From contig CAYFLR010000006.1 of the NCBI GenBank assembly GCA_964343805.1, positions 62,001 to 126,000 on the forward strand: a stretch of DNA of 64,000 nucleotides, read 5' to 3'. The notes beneath the pieces are model-generated. The model worked only from the letters and a program-made list of their open reading frames with translations, was not told where the DNA came from and did not search any database. This document shows, one piece after another, positions 36,561 through 46,674 of the stretch (positions within the stretch are counted from its first letter, which is position 1; each line of letters starts with the position of its first letter). The position numbers and the translations under genes were made by a program. This DNA comes from CAYFLR01 sp964343805. Lineage in GTDB: Bacteria; Bdellovibrionota_B; Oligoflexia; CAYFLR01.

Positions 36561-38900
36561 CTAGGAAATTAAAACATCTCTTGGTTTTGCACCTTTGGCA
36601 GGGCCGACAACCCCTTCTGATTCCATTTTGTCTATAATCCGAGAAGCTCGATTGAAGCCAATTTGCATATGTCTCTGTAGAGCGGAGACTGAGATATTTG
36701 GTTTGGAAGCAGTTATGGCTACTGCTTCATCGTACTTTTCATCAAAGCCATTTTCATCTTGAGATCCATCTCCAGCAACATCTTTAGCCTTTACAATGGC
36801 CTCTATTTCATTAATGGTAGATTGGTCGTAGGCTTCCAGTTTTTGACTGCGAAGATAGTTGGCTAAGCTGAGAACTTCATCATCTCCCACAAAGGCCCCA
36901 TGAACTCTTTTTAATCGATTCACTCCGGGGTAAGAATAAAGCATATCACCCTTACCCAATAAAGACTCAGCACCACCACAGTCTAAAATAGTTCGAGAAT
37001 CGATTTTGCTGGTTACCTTACAAGATATACGGGAAGGTAAATTAGCCTTTATAACCCCTGTAATTACATTCACCGAAGGTCTCTGAGTTGCAAGGAGTAA
37101 ATGAATCCCTGCGGCTCTCGCTTTTTGAGCAATTCTCATGATACTGTCTTCAACATCTTTAGGAGCCACCATCATCAAATCAGCCAGCTCATCTATGATA
37201 ATCACGATATAGGGTAAATCAGGCGACTTATTCAAAGTAGGTTGCAATTTTCTTTTCTGTCGGTATTGGTCGATAGATCTCACATCATGATCTTTTAGGA
37301 TTTTATATCGCCTTTCCATTTCAACCACAGCCCAACGCAAGGCTGCGGAAGCTTTATCAACGTCAATAACCACTGGCAGTAACAAATGAGGAATATTTTC
37401 ATACATGGAAAATTCTAACATTTTAGGATCGATAAGAATCAACTTCACATCACCCGGGTGGGCTTTCATGAGCAGCGAGCATAACATGGAATTTACTGTA
37501 ACGCTTTTCCCTGTTCCCGTAGCACCTGCCACTAATAAATGAGGCATGGCCGCTAAATCAATGGCAACACTGCCTCCTTCAATGTCCTTTCCCAAAACCA
37601 TAGGAAGTCGGTAATTATCAATGTCTCTATGGAGAGAACTTATAACATCCCTAATATAAACTGTGTGCCTCTTCGCATTGGGAACTTCAATTCCCAACAC
37701 ATTCTTACCAGGAATACGATCAATCCGAATGGAGCTGGCTTTCAATGCTAAGGCTAAATCCTCGCTCAGGTTCGAAATACGTGAGTAGCGAACTCCTTCG
37801 CCCGGTTCAAATTCAAAGACAGTGACAACAGGGCCTGGATTTACCTGAACGATTTTACCATCTACACCAAACTGTCTAAGTTTGTCCTCAATTTGGCCTG
37901 CCCTATGAATAAACTCTTCTTGAGATATGGCCAGCCGCTGTTTTGGTGGTTCTTTAAATAGAGAGATAGAAGGATGCTGGTATAAGCTAGGTTGATTACC
38001 AGGCTTAAGGTGAGGGCTGATGGCTTTTTTCTTTGGAGGTTTCGGCATCGGGCGGCCCCCAGTTATAATATCTCTCCGTTTTACCTGTGGAGGTTCTATA
38101 TTCTCTGCTATTTTTGGTGTGGGGGAATTAATCGCAGGTTTTACAACTTGAGGAGAGAGTTTACTCTCTTCCGGGGAAGAGTTTTCTTTTTTCAACTTTC
38201 GAGGTAGAAAGCCTTTTACAAAGTTAAATAACCATTTGACTGAACCTTTAATAGTGAGAAACAGTGAAAAACGAAATGTAATATACAGTGAGATAAATAG
38301 AAGTCCCGCCATTAAAGTCAGAGTTCCATATACATTGAGATAACCTTTCAGATAAGTAGAAATTAAGGCCCCAATCACACCACCGGTTTTTATAGTATAG
38401 GCTGCGGTAGTGAATGTCGGCCAAAAAAGCCCCAAAAGCACTGCCACACAAATTAATAATAAAATAGGTCCACCAATAATAAAGGGCCTAAAAACATTCT
38501 TACTGCGAAACAACAACAAGAAACTAAAGTAGCTAAGTATAAATACAATGCCAAAGCTTGCCAGCCCCAGCACCTGAAAGGAAAGGTCCGAGACGACGGC
38601 CCCAACTAAACCAGAGTAGTTATTAATATTCTGAAGCGGTCCTGAGTGTACATTAAAAGATGGATCTAAATCGTTATAAGATATGAGGCAAATAAAGTAA
38701 AAAACAGAAATGGTAAGAAGGCAGGTTCCTAATATTTGCCCCTGATAAGAATCAATCGGAATAAAAAATTGGCGTATTTTACTAAATCGCCGCTTTTTTT
38801 CAGGCTGATTTTCAGTTTCATTTGATATTTTTCGATTCTTCCGAATTTTCTTGCGAACGGCAAGATTATCAGAGGCCTGATTACTAGATAAGCGCATCAT
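36561..38900 (-). CDS. ftsK: FtsK/SpoIIIE-type DNA translocase
   Basis: The 779-residue protein pumps DNA to resolve chromosome dimers at the septum. Four membrane segments lie between residues 57 and 215, followed by a Pro/Lys-rich linker (240-310). The motor has Walker A at 459-466 (GATGTGKS), Walker B near 575 (VIIIDELADLM) and an ATQRPSVNVITG stretch. The final ~65 residues are the winged-helix gamma domain (VSALQRHMQIGFNRASRIIDKME) that reads KOPS-like sites. The linker is short compared with that of E. coli FtsK. It precedes lolA by 86 bases. Confidence 0.95.
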   Translation of the reverse strand: MMRLSSNQASDNLAVRKKIRKNRKISNETENQPEKKRRFSKIRQFFIPIDSYQGQILGTCLLTISVFYFICLISYNDLDPSFNVHSGPLQNINNYSGLVGAVVSDLSFQVLGLASFGIVFILSYFSFLLLFRSKNVFRPFIIGGPILLLICVAVLLGLFWPTFTTAAYTIKTGGVIGALISTYLKGYLNVYGTLTLMAGLLFISLYITFRFSLFLTIKGSVKWLFNFVKGFLPRKLKKENSSPEESKLSPQVVKPAINSPTPKIAENIEPPQVKRRDIITGGRPMPKPPKKKAISPHLKPGNQPSLYQHPSISLFKEPPKQRLAISQEEFIHRAGQIEDKLRQFGVDGKIVQVNPGPVVTVFEFEPGEGVRYSRISNLSEDLALALKASSIRIDRIPGKNVLGIEVPNAKRHTVYIRDVISSLHRDIDNYRLPMVLGKDIEGGSVAIDLAAMPHLLVAGATGTGKSVTVNSMLCSLLMKAHPGDVKLILIDPKMLEFSMYENIPHLLLPVVIDVDKASAALRWAVVEMERRYKILKDHDVRSIDQYRQKRKLQPTLNKSPDLPYIVIIIDELADLMMVAPKDVEDSIMRIAQKARAAGIHLLLATQRPSVNVITGVIKANLPSRISCKVTSKIDSRTILDCGGAESLLGKGDMLYSYPGVNRLKRVHGAFVGDDEVLSLANYLRSQKLEAYDQSTINEIEAIVKAKDVAGDGSQDENGFDEKYDEAVAITASKPNISVSALQRHMQIGFNRASRIIDKMESEGVVGPAKGAKPRDVLIS

Positions 38901-39003
38901 TCATTCCCTTGAAAGTGCTGAAATAGAGATTTTTATACCTCTATTTAGTTCATTAATCGCCTATCTGTACATGTTATCATAATTATAGGGTGGGACCAAT
39001 ACC

Positions 39004-39354
39004 TTAATGTGCTTCCACTGAAGCTGAATCTACCTCATATTGATCAACCATACTCATATAAATACGGAATAATTTTTTCTGCTCACCAAAACTCAAAGTA
39101 TCTATATAATCTTTTTTAGCTGGTAAATTAGGCAGAACAACCACATGAGAGAAAATCTCGTTGTATTTAACCTTTTCTTCCATAGTAAGAAAGGCATCAT
39201 CATCCGTGCTGCTATTCATATAGGAAGATAATTTACTTTGATCAAATAAGAAATGCTTTCCTTTCTTTCCTGATTTTAAAATATAATCAAATCTGAATAC
39301 ATCCTTTTCCACAACCTCATTCCTAATTGAAGATCGAAAAGTTGGTATTCTCAT
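39004..39354 (-). CDS. Small soluble protein, function unknown
   Basis: I do not recognise this 116-residue product (ATG at 39354, AAGGAG 6 bases upstream; a longer frame starts at 39402 without such a site). It is charged, with a beta-like first half (RFDYILKSGKKGKHFLF) and a helical second half containing two negatively charged stretches. No signal peptide or motif is visible. It lies between hslU and ftsK, with its own 179-base upstream spacer from hslU. Confidence 0.65.
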   Translation of the reverse strand: MRIPTFRSSIRNEVVEKDVFRFDYILKSGKKGKHFLFDQSKLSSYMNSSTDDDAFLTMEEKVKYNEIFSHVVVLPNLPAKKDYIDTLSFGEQKKLFRIYMSMVDQYEVDSASVEAH

Positions 39355-39581
39355 ATTGGACTCCTTCCCAAAATATGTTGCCAGCTTATTGCTGGTTGCC
39401 AAAAAGATTTAGCAATCTTCATGCCAGAACACGCAATTCTCAACCCACTATAATTACAGAGATTTAAATCGTAAACTTTTTTGACATTTTTTTAAAAGTG
39501 TCTAAAAGATCGACACATATCAAAAAAGTGGGCAGGATAATTGGAATTTAAAACCTCCATAATAGAGCCAACCAATTGTTT

Positions 39582-40967
39582 TTATAGGATATAACGAGAC
39601 ATATCTTGATCAGTCACTAAATTGTCTAATTTTTTATGAACATACTCTTCATCCACAGTGAACTTCTCTTGCGATGAGACCCACTCATCTGCAGAAAAGG
39701 AGACATCTTCCAAAACTCTTTCTAACACAGAATAGAGTCTTCGAGCACCGATGTTCTCTAGCTGTTCATTGAGGCGAGTAGAAATATCGCAAATGGCTTC
39801 AATGGCATCATCGGTAAACTCTAAAGAGAGACCCTCAGTGGCAATGAGAGCTTGATATTGAAGGATAAGGGAGTTTTTTGGTTCTTTTAATATTCTTATA
39901 AAATCATCTTTAGAGAGAGCTGAAAGTTCTACTCTTATGGGAAAACGACCTTGCAATTCAGGAATCAAATCGCTGGGTTTGGCAATATGAAAGGCTCCAG
40001 ATGCAATGAATAGCACATGGTCTGTTTTAATCACCCCATATTTAGTGCTCACAGTTGTCCCTTCTATTATTGGCAACAGGTCACGTTGAACACCCTCACG
40101 AGATACTTCAGGACCACCAGTACTCTCACGACTTGCTATTTTATCAATTTCATCCAGGAAAACGATGCCATTTTGTTCCACCAAGCGTATAGCCTGTCTT
40201 TTTATTTTCTCCATATCCAACATCTTGTTTACTTCTTCGTTGGTAATGATCTCAACCGCATCCCCCACTTTTATTCGTTTCTTCTTCTTTTGCTTAGGCA
40301 TCATATTACCAAAGATATTACCAATACTTACATCATCCATTGCACCTGATGAAGAGAACACTTCCATCATAGGCGCGGCAGATTCTTCAATGGATAGTTC
40401 CACTTCTTCATCATCTAGCTCACCGTTATCAATTTGATCACGGAGATCAAATGAGCTAAGTTTCTCTTTTTCAGCCACTTCCCCATCGGGAGAGACCTCC
40501 AAAACATTCTGCTCACTCGGAGGGGTATAGGTATCATAGGTTTTAAATTTATCTTTTTTCCTTAAAGCCTTTAGGACCATTTCGATAGCTATGTCTCTAG
40601 CCCTTTCTTTGACCTTTTCTCGCTCTTCAGACTTTTTCATCCGAATTGCCATCTCTGTTAAATCTCTAATCATTGATTCAACATCTTTACCCACATACCC
40701 AACTTCGGTAAATTTAGTTGCTTCGACCTTATAAAAGGGGGATTTAGTAATTTTTGCTAGTCTCCTGGCAATTTCAGTTTTTCCACATCCAGTAGGGCCT
40801 ATTAGCACAATATTTTTGGGTGAAATATCGTCTTTCAACTCTCCTTCAACTCTTTGGCGCCTCCAACGATTCCTAAGTGCTATTGCGACTGCCTTTTTGG
40901 CATCATTTTGACCTACAATATATCTATTAAGTTCTTCTACAATACTTTTTGGGGTTGAATGTTCCAC
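39582..40967 (-). CDS. hslU: ATPase subunit HslU of the HslUV protease
   Basis: This is the AAA+ unfoldase that feeds substrates to HslV. Walker A is at 57-64 (GPTGCGKT), Walker B lies in VFLDEIDKIA, and GARRLYSVLERVLEDVSF is the sensor-2 region. The inserted I domain (about 110-245) is acidic and rich in Glu/Lys and Met, and the C-terminus ends DMSRYIL, which docks into HslV. The I domain carries an extended acidic stretch (DDEEVELSIEE). The length of 461 residues is near the upper end for the family. It follows hslV by 28 bases. Confidence 0.96.
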   Translation of the reverse strand: MEHSTPKSIVEELNRYIVGQNDAKKAVAIALRNRWRRQRVEGELKDDISPKNIVLIGPTGCGKTEIARRLAKITKSPFYKVEATKFTEVGYVGKDVESMIRDLTEMAIRMKKSEEREKVKERARDIAIEMVLKALRKKDKFKTYDTYTPPSEQNVLEVSPDGEVAEKEKLSSFDLRDQIDNGELDDEEVELSIEESAAPMMEVFSSSGAMDDVSIGNIFGNMMPKQKKKKRIKVGDAVEIITNEEVNKMLDMEKIKRQAIRLVEQNGIVFLDEIDKIASRESTGGPEVSREGVQRDLLPIIEGTTVSTKYGVIKTDHVLFIASGAFHIAKPSDLIPELQGRFPIRVELSALSKDDFIRILKEPKNSLILQYQALIATEGLSLEFTDDAIEAICDISTRLNEQLENIGARRLYSVLERVLEDVSFSADEWVSSQEKFTVDEEYVHKKLDNLVTDQDMSRYIL

Positions 40968-40995
40968 AGTAAAACTCCCATTTTAATATGGATGG

Positions 40996-41523
40996 TTATA
41001 ATGTCTCTTCTATAATGTTTTTATTGGTATAAATACATAAATCTGCCGCAATTTCTATAGACTTACGGGCAATCTCGCTAGAAGACAAATCGGTATTAAA
41101 AAGGAGGGCTTTTGCCGCCGCCATTGCAAAGTTGCCACCAGAACCTATGGCAATAATATTATCTTCTGGCTCAATAATATCACCGGTTCCAGAAACCAAG
41201 AACACATCTTCACTTGATGCGACAATCATCATAGCTTCCAACTTTCTTAAATACTTATCAGATCTCCAGTCTTTAGCTAATTCCACAACTGCCCTTTTAA
41301 TATTACCACTGTACTGTTCTAACTTTTTCTCAAAACGTTCAAATAATGTGAAGGCATCTGCTGTTGCTCCGGCAAATCCACTAATAACCCTATCCTTATA
41401 CATCCTCCGAACTTTCTTTACGTTGGATTTCATTACAGTGCTGCCAAAGGTAGCCTGTCCGTCTCCCACCATAGAAGTTTTTCCATCTTTCTGAACACAT
41501 ATAATTGTGGTTGATTTGATCAT
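40996..41523 (-). CDS. hslV: Peptidase subunit HslV
   Basis: The protein is the proteasome-like threonine peptidase of the HslUV complex, 175 residues long. The active-site Thr is T5 after a four-residue propeptide (MIKS), followed by TIICVQKDGKTSMVGDGQATFG, MKSNVKKVRRMY and FAGATADAFTLFERFE, and IGSGGNFAMAAAKAL in the C-terminal half. The start at 41523 keeps the normal short propeptide; an upstream in-frame ATG would add nine residues. A GGAGGG site is 10 bases upstream. It is co-transcribed with hslU. Confidence 0.96.
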   Translation of the reverse strand: MIKSTTIICVQKDGKTSMVGDGQATFGSTVMKSNVKKVRRMYKDRVISGFAGATADAFTLFERFEKKLEQYSGNIKRAVVELAKDWRSDKYLRKLEAMMIVASSEDVFLVSGTGDIIEPEDNIIAIGSGGNFAMAAAKALLFNTDLSSSEIARKSIEIAADLCIYTNKNIIEETL

Positions 41524-41640
41524 AACTATAAAGCCCTCCAGACTTATCACCCTGTATCACCATTTGTTCTCACTTTATTAGCAAGAATTAAATAGGGAAT
41601 CCACATCAATTTATGAGGAATATCACCTCGCACATGTGAC

Positions 41641-41669
41641 TTGTCATAATGCATTATTTCTCATATAAT
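41641..41669 (+). promoter_or_regulatory. Sigma-70-type promoter of the Lys/Pro-rich secreted protein gene
   Basis: TTGTCA (41641-41646) and a perfect TATAAT (41664-41669) are 17 bases apart and point toward the ATG at 41722. The predicted start is near 41676. Confidence 0.75.
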
Positions 41670-41721
41670 ACTTGATATAAGTTCACGAAAATCCTTATCT
41701 AACTCCCTTGAGGTGTGAAAT

Positions 41722-42678
41722 ATGAAGATGCCAAAAATAACGAAACTCGTTTTTCCCCTATTCATCTCTTGTGGTCTACTAGCATTTCCCGTTCTTCAGG
41801 CTCAATACTCTCCAGAGGATGAAGACTTTGTAGATGAATACCTAGATGATGATGAGGATGAAGAATCTAATAAAAAGGTGATAGAAAAGAAATCTAAACC
41901 CAAATCAAAACCGGCCGCTGCCAAACCGCATAAAAAAGTCGCACCAAAAGCGAAGGTAGCAACCCCCAAAAAACCTGTAAAAAAAACCAAACCCATCGCG
42001 AAGGCCAAGCCCGTAAAAAAATCTGAGCCCAAAGTTGTAAAATCACCCAAACCAGCAAAAAAAGCAGTCTATAAAAAGAAAGTTTATGCAAAATCTCCAG
42101 CTCCAAAACCAAGCGTGGGAGAGAATGCCATCACGCTTCTCGTCCCCCAAACCATCAAAAGAAGATATGATGAAATGAATCCCTTGACCACTTTAAAGTG
42201 GAAACCAGCTGGAAACTATTATCTGCTAATGAGTAAAAACAAGAATCTGAATCCTGTATATAAGAAGTTCAGAGTAAAAGGACGCAGCTCAATTAAAATA
42301 AAAAATCTCACTCCTGGTAAATGGTACTGGAGATTGGTAGAAAAAAATGGAGACATCACCCCAATTTATGCTATCCACGTAAGGGGATCAAAACCATTAA
42401 ACCTTGCAGTGAAAAACCCCTCACACCCCAAACCACTTGAGATAACCGATCAGAGTGACCCTCTCTATTGGGACAGTGATAATGCTGTTGCTTATTACAG
42501 TCTTGAAGTGGCCAATGACAAAAATTTTCAGAACTTTATAAAAAAATTCCGAACGGCCAAAAACCATGTCAAGGTCACTGATTTACCTACAGGCTCCTAC
42601 TTCGCCCGTCTTTCAGGGTTTAACAAGAGAAGCGGAAAATGGGAGTATTCTAAAACGATAAGAATAAGTATTAAATAA
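41722..42678 (+). CDS. Secreted protein with Lys/Pro/Ala-rich linker and two Fn3-like repeats
   Basis: A signal peptide (LVFPLFISCGLLAFPVLQA) is followed by an acidic stretch and a ~95-residue Lys/Pro/Ala-rich linker resembling histone-H1-like or TonB-like sequence. The C-terminal half has two Fn3-like modules with W-x-W-x-x-(A/S)-x-x-Y type cores (LKWKPAGNYYLLMSK with GKWYWRLVEKNG, and YWDSDNAVAYYSLEV with PTGSYFARLSG). Such linkers can span peptidoglycan. Its own promoter (41641) and GAGGTG site indicate independent expression. Function unknown. Confidence 0.75.
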   Translation: MKMPKITKLVFPLFISCGLLAFPVLQAQYSPEDEDFVDEYLDDDEDEESNKKVIEKKSKPKSKPAAAKPHKKVAPKAKVATPKKPVKKTKPIAKAKPVKKSEPKVVKSPKPAKKAVYKKKVYAKSPAPKPSVGENAITLLVPQTIKRRYDEMNPLTTLKWKPAGNYYLLMSKNKNLNPVYKKFRVKGRSSIKIKNLTPGKWYWRLVEKNGDITPIYAIHVRGSKPLNLAVKNPSHPKPLEITDQSDPLYWDSDNAVAYYSLEVANDKNFQNFIKKFRTAKNHVKVTDLPTGSYFARLSGFNKRSGKWEYSKTIRISIK

Positions 42679-42944
42679 CTCCCATAAACGTATCACACCT
42701 CCTTTAATTCGTTTCACGTTAAGCACCCGTATTTACTAACAATTTTAGTCATTTCTCCAAACTAATATAACTATTCTATAATTCTATGCTTTTTAAGGTT
42801 GTTTAACATCCTATTTAATAATTTTTTGCTTTTCTTTTCGGGTAGAATTTGATAGATGTTTAACGTTGTGGATTTTGTGAGTATAGGATTGGAAGCAGTG
42901 AGTAAGTGCTTTTACCGCTTCTCTCTTTGGGAATTTAAGTAATA

Positions 42945-44087
42945 ATGGAAAAAACCTCTAAAACTTTTCCTTTGAAAGAACAGCTGAGTGATAGCGATAT
43001 GCTTTTCAAGCTAGGGAAAGTCTATTATTACAATTGTGATTTTTCTAAAGCCGTTCACTATCTCCAACTAGCTAAACATGAAGCAAAAAATGAGGTTCCC
43101 TCCCCCGTAGAGAAGATCGTTTTAATTAACAATATTTTAATGCGTATTAGTGCTGAAAAGCTCGATCTTAAAAAGCATGAGTTTTATCAAAAAGAGACAG
43201 CCGATCTTCTTAAAAAGGTTCAATCCGAACCGCTTTACGCTAAATACTACTATCAACTTGGACTTTGGAGCTACTATCATTACGATTTTGATAAAGCGAA
43301 AGAAAACTTCGATAAATCTTATGAGTTTGCCAAAGGTTCTAACAATTTAGCTGATCAAGCCCACGCCCTTTATGGAATTGCATCTTATTATCTAGAGAGC
43401 AGAAACTCCCTTAAGATGCTCAAATCACTGGATAAAGCTAAGCAACTAGCAAAACAGATTGACAATAATGACCTACTCATTTCTATCTATATTTTTAAAG
43501 GACTCTATCTGACTGATCAGAAGGAGTTTGAATCCGGATTTAAAGAATTCGAAAAGGCGAAACAAGTCATTCGAAATCATAAGAACTGGTATATGAACTA
43601 TATCATCATGTACCACCAGGCTCTTGCTACACAGAAAACAGGTGATTTACTTAAAGCTCGTGAATTGTATGAGCATCTATACCAACAGATTCACGATACA
43701 GAGCTCAATCAAATAAAGAAAAAAGCTCAATCCGCTATTGATGAGCTTTCAAATTCTCAGTTTGATCTTATAATCGATATCCCCAAAAGAATAGTAGTTG
43801 AAAGTCAAAAAGGAAACATCCCCTTTAAGAACTGCTTTTTACTTATGGATATTCTATTACTGTTTGCTAGAGATGCTTCTAAAACTTTTTCTAAAGAGGA
43901 TTTAGCAAACCTAATTTGGAATGAAGATTATAACCCACTCATTCATGACAATAAAATTTACTATAATATCAACAGATTAAGAAACTTAATCGAATCAAAA
44001 GAGAATAAAACCAAATACATTATCACATCAAAAGATGGTTACTTTTTTAACGGTGATGTCAAAGTCCAGATTAGGGAGGCCTTGTGA
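42945..44087 (+). CDS. TPR protein with C-terminal OmpR-type winged helix (transcription regulator)
   Basis: Residues ~15-265 are TPR-like helices (MLFKLGKVYYYNCDFSKAVHYLQ, YYQLGLWSYYHYDFDKAKENF and others). Residues ~285-380 are a winged-helix domain of the OmpR/PhoB type, with CFLLMDILLLFARDASKTFSKEDLANLIW before the recognition helix region (DNKIYYNINRLRNLIES) and a YIITSKDGYFF wing. The order is the reverse of SARP regulators, where the DNA-binding domain is N-terminal. It probably binds DNA with TPR-mediated control (inference). A 4-base overlap couples it to the next gene, the only visible clue to a target. Confidence 0.78.
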   Translation: MEKTSKTFPLKEQLSDSDMLFKLGKVYYYNCDFSKAVHYLQLAKHEAKNEVPSPVEKIVLINNILMRISAEKLDLKKHEFYQKETADLLKKVQSEPLYAKYYYQLGLWSYYHYDFDKAKENFDKSYEFAKGSNNLADQAHALYGIASYYLESRNSLKMLKSLDKAKQLAKQIDNNDLLISIYIFKGLYLTDQKEFESGFKEFEKAKQVIRNHKNWYMNYIIMYHQALATQKTGDLLKARELYEHLYQQIHDTELNQIKKKAQSAIDELSNSQFDLIIDIPKRIVVESQKGNIPFKNCFLLMDILLLFARDASKTFSKEDLANLIWNEDYNPLIHDNKIYYNINRLRNLIESKENKTKYIITSKDGYFFNGDVKVQIREAL

Positions 44088-44665
44088 TTGGCAAAAAATT
44101 GAGTTCATTTATTTTTGCATTAACTTTTGTTTTTTTAGGTCTTAATGATCTGCAGGCTGCTCAATGTAATCACTCCTTATCGGGAGATGTTCCCTTTCCC
44201 CTCTCTTATTTTGGTACGGTCTACCGTACGAATACACCATTTGAATCTAGCTGGATACACATTGAGTTCAAAGGCGCCCATATTACAACCACTCCTCCAG
44301 AGTATTCCGGAACAGCCATATCCTCGCATTTGCAAGAAATCAATGACTCCTCTTTGGGCTGCTATTTCACATACCGAACTCACGGATCAGTTCAAATTGA
44401 GTCAGACTATTTTTCAGTTTATAAAATATTCTACTTTCCAGAAGTTTCCCAGCTGGTATTTGTTGCAAAGCGAAGCCAAGATGATCTCCACCCATTAAAA
44501 TTCATCCTAAAACCTCTGGGTCGTGTGGGTGAGTACATGTACTATCTCTCCTTCATTTATGAAATGGATTTGACCAATAGTGATTCCGTTCACTCACGCT
44601 TTTTCTTGAACTGGACACGTTCCACCCAAATGAAAAAGACGATTTTATCTGCTCCAATAGAATAG
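44084..44665 (+). CDS. Secreted protein coupled to the TPR/winged-helix regulator
   Basis: The start is GTG 44084, overlapping the regulator's TGA by four bases. A signal peptide (FIFALTFVFLGLNDLQAA) leads to a ~165-residue mature domain with two Cys (QCNHSL, GCYFTYR) that could form a disulfide and many aromatic beta strands. No family is recognised. Because it is translated with the regulator, it may be part of the same response, for example as a surface sensor or regulated product. Confidence 0.65.
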   Translation: MIGKKLSSFIFALTFVFLGLNDLQAAQCNHSLSGDVPFPLSYFGTVYRTNTPFESSWIHIEFKGAHITTTPPEYSGTAISSHLQEINDSSLGCYFTYRTHGSVQIESDYFSVYKIFYFPEVSQLVFVAKRSQDDLHPLKFILKPLGRVGEYMYYLSFIYEMDLTNSDSVHSRFFLNWTRSTQMKKTILSAPIE

Positions 44666-44872
44666 AAGGCATTCTTTAGAACCTTAAACCAAGCTGAAAA
44701 AATAGAGTATTATTCTCCCCATATATGTTTCCAGTATTTATAACCCTCTATAAATATTGAAGTTGCCAACATTCTGTTCCTTAATCTTATAGAAAGTCCT
44801 CTACTTAACTTAAGAAATTAAATTTAGCGCCGATCATCTTAATAGAAGGAGAATTTTATCAAGGACGGCGAA

Positions 44873-45979
44873 ATGTATTGGACACGCAAAACTCAGTTAA
44901 CCTTGTTGATGACAATGATTTTTTGCCTCCCTATACTTGAATTGCAGGCTCAAGAAGTTCCAAGGCTTTACAAGTCTCCAAGGGCTTTAGGTATGGGAAA
45001 TGCAGGAATATCCATTATTGACGATGAGGGTGCGCAATTTTACAACCCCGCTAATATAGCCACAGGAAAGTCTCGTTTTAAGAAGTTAGTGGTTTTGAGC
45101 CCTTATCTTGAAGCATCTCAAGAATTTTTAAATGTTTATCAGGATGTTAGCAAAGCTGGCGCCGATCCTGCGGCGATTTTAAAGAAAGTGCAAGCAAGAG
45201 GCTACCCTCCCTACCATACTTATTTTCAAAACTACACGGGTGTTGTCTTTAAGAGAACCGCCTTTGGTATTTTTATGAATGGTCAAGTGGATGCGAGGGT
45301 AAAACTATCTGGTTTTAACTTACAAGCCAACGCAGGAGCCCAATCAACCGCGGGCACAGTTCTTTCTGGAGCCCAAGGCTTTCTAAAAGATACATTACTT
45401 GTAGGTGTCACAGGTAAATACCTATACAGAGCCGCTTTTCTTCAGGCAGCTGATCTTGATTTTGTTTTAAACAAGGAGTATCAAGGGTACAAACCAATGG
45501 ACCATCTCGCAAAAGGGTCTGCTTTCGGTGGAGACTTTGGAATTACTTATAAAATGATAAAGGAGGATGGAGAGCCAACATTTTCTCTAACTGTAAAAGA
45601 TATTGGAGGAACAAAGTTTAGCAAAACACTCAATCCCAATGCTGCCCAACTAGAAACAATTCCTATGACTGTCAATTTTGGTTTATCTCTCTATCCTTCC
45701 ACCCGAACAACTAAAATAATTCTAGGTCTTGATTACCTTGATATTACTAGTGGCCATCAAAAACACGCTTTTAAGAAGATTCATTTGGGGGCAGAACTGA
45801 GATTCAAAAATATAATAGGAGCTAGAGCTGGCTTCAATCAAGGATACCCTGCTTTTGGTGGATTCATTTCAGCAAAGGTATTTACCATAGAGGCAGGAGT
45901 TTACACAGAGGAAGTTGGGGCAACGGCTGGAAGTGACCCCGACAAAAGATACTTTTTACTTCTAAGTACAGGTTATTAA
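44873..45979 (+). CDS. Outer-membrane beta-barrel protein (TraF/UPF0164-like)
   Basis: After a signal peptide (LLMTMIFCLPILELQA) the mature protein begins YKSPRALGMGNAGISIIDDEGAQFYNPANIA, the opening of TraF-like/FadL-related and PorV-like outer-membrane proteins. The rest is amphipathic strands, ending with a Tyr (LLSTGY) as barrels do. The strand count suggests 12-14. Its substrate is unknown. It is followed 17 bases later by a lipoprotein gene, so the two probably form an operon and may work together at the outer membrane. Confidence 0.82.
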   Translation: MYWTRKTQLTLLMTMIFCLPILELQAQEVPRLYKSPRALGMGNAGISIIDDEGAQFYNPANIATGKSRFKKLVVLSPYLEASQEFLNVYQDVSKAGADPAAILKKVQARGYPPYHTYFQNYTGVVFKRTAFGIFMNGQVDARVKLSGFNLQANAGAQSTAGTVLSGAQGFLKDTLLVGVTGKYLYRAAFLQAADLDFVLNKEYQGYKPMDHLAKGSAFGGDFGITYKMIKEDGEPTFSLTVKDIGGTKFSKTLNPNAAQLETIPMTVNFGLSLYPSTRTTKIILGLDYLDITSGHQKHAFKKIHLGAELRFKNIIGARAGFNQGYPAFGGFISAKVFTIEAGVYTEEVGATAGSDPDKRYFLLLSTGY

Positions 45980-45996
45980 CTGGAGGATTATAAACC

Positions 45997-46674
45997 ATGA
46001 AAACCTATATTTTTACAACCTTTCTGCTAATTATTAATATTTCTCTGATAACAGCATGTGGTGGTAATATATTCTCAACTTTTAATAAAAACGATACCAG
46101 TGCTGGAGATTCAGCCCTCAATTCGGGAGACTATGATGCGGCGATAGATGCATTTGAAACCGCATTGGATGACCCCAGCTTATCGGCTTCTGAAAAGGAT
46201 GAAGTACGTGAAAAATTAGCCGCAGCTTACATGGGACGATCTGGAGTTGATGTCATTACTATTTTAGAGAAATCTGATACCGCTGGTGGAAGTGGTTTCG
46301 AATCTATCATGGCCTTCACCCCGGATGCCACCAGTCAAAATGTCAGCGATATAAACAAATCTGTTTCTTTGCTAACTGCTATTCCGAATCCAACTCCAAC
46401 TCAAAGTTTTCAAACAGGTCTGGCTCAGACTACTCAAGCTTTCTTAACCGTAAAACAAGTGGTTAATGCAACTGAAGACGGGCAAGATGTAAACATGGAT
46501 GCCACAACTGCAGCTACAGCGGTTACTGCCCTATCGGGAGCCGCCTCAGCTTTTGACTCAGCTGGAGGAGAAGACACAGAAGGTTTTGGTGATAAAGTAG
46601 AAGCCATCAATAGTCAAATAGCCTCAGATCCCGAAGGTCTCAACGGTGTTGTAAATGAGGCCATCAACAAGTAG
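45997..46674 (+). CDS. Lipoprotein with a TPR-like unit
   Basis: The lipobox is LITACG (Cys at residue 21), so the protein is lipidated. The mature part has one TPR-like unit (DSALNSGDYDAAIDAFETALDD) and a low-complexity Ala/Ser/Thr-rich region. Some segments resemble those of barrel-partner lipoproteins, but no family can be named. A start site with AGGAG lies 10 bases upstream. It follows the barrel gene closely and precedes a convergent queE with no spacer. Confidence 0.78.
   Translation: MKTYIFTTFLLIINISLITACGGNIFSTFNKNDTSAGDSALNSGDYDAAIDAFETALDDPSLSASEKDEVREKLAAAYMGRSGVDVITILEKSDTAGGSGFESIMAFTPDATSQNVSDINKSVSLLTAIPNPTPTQSFQTGLAQTTQAFLTVKQVVNATEDGQDVNMDATTAATAVTALSGAASAFDSAGGEDTEGFGDKVEAINSQIASDPEGLNGVVNEAINK

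Noticed and set aside
44838..44860. GCCGAT box upstream of the barrel gene as a second sigma-28 promoter
   Set aside because: The upstream TAAA-like element is not at the expected distance, so I did not call it.
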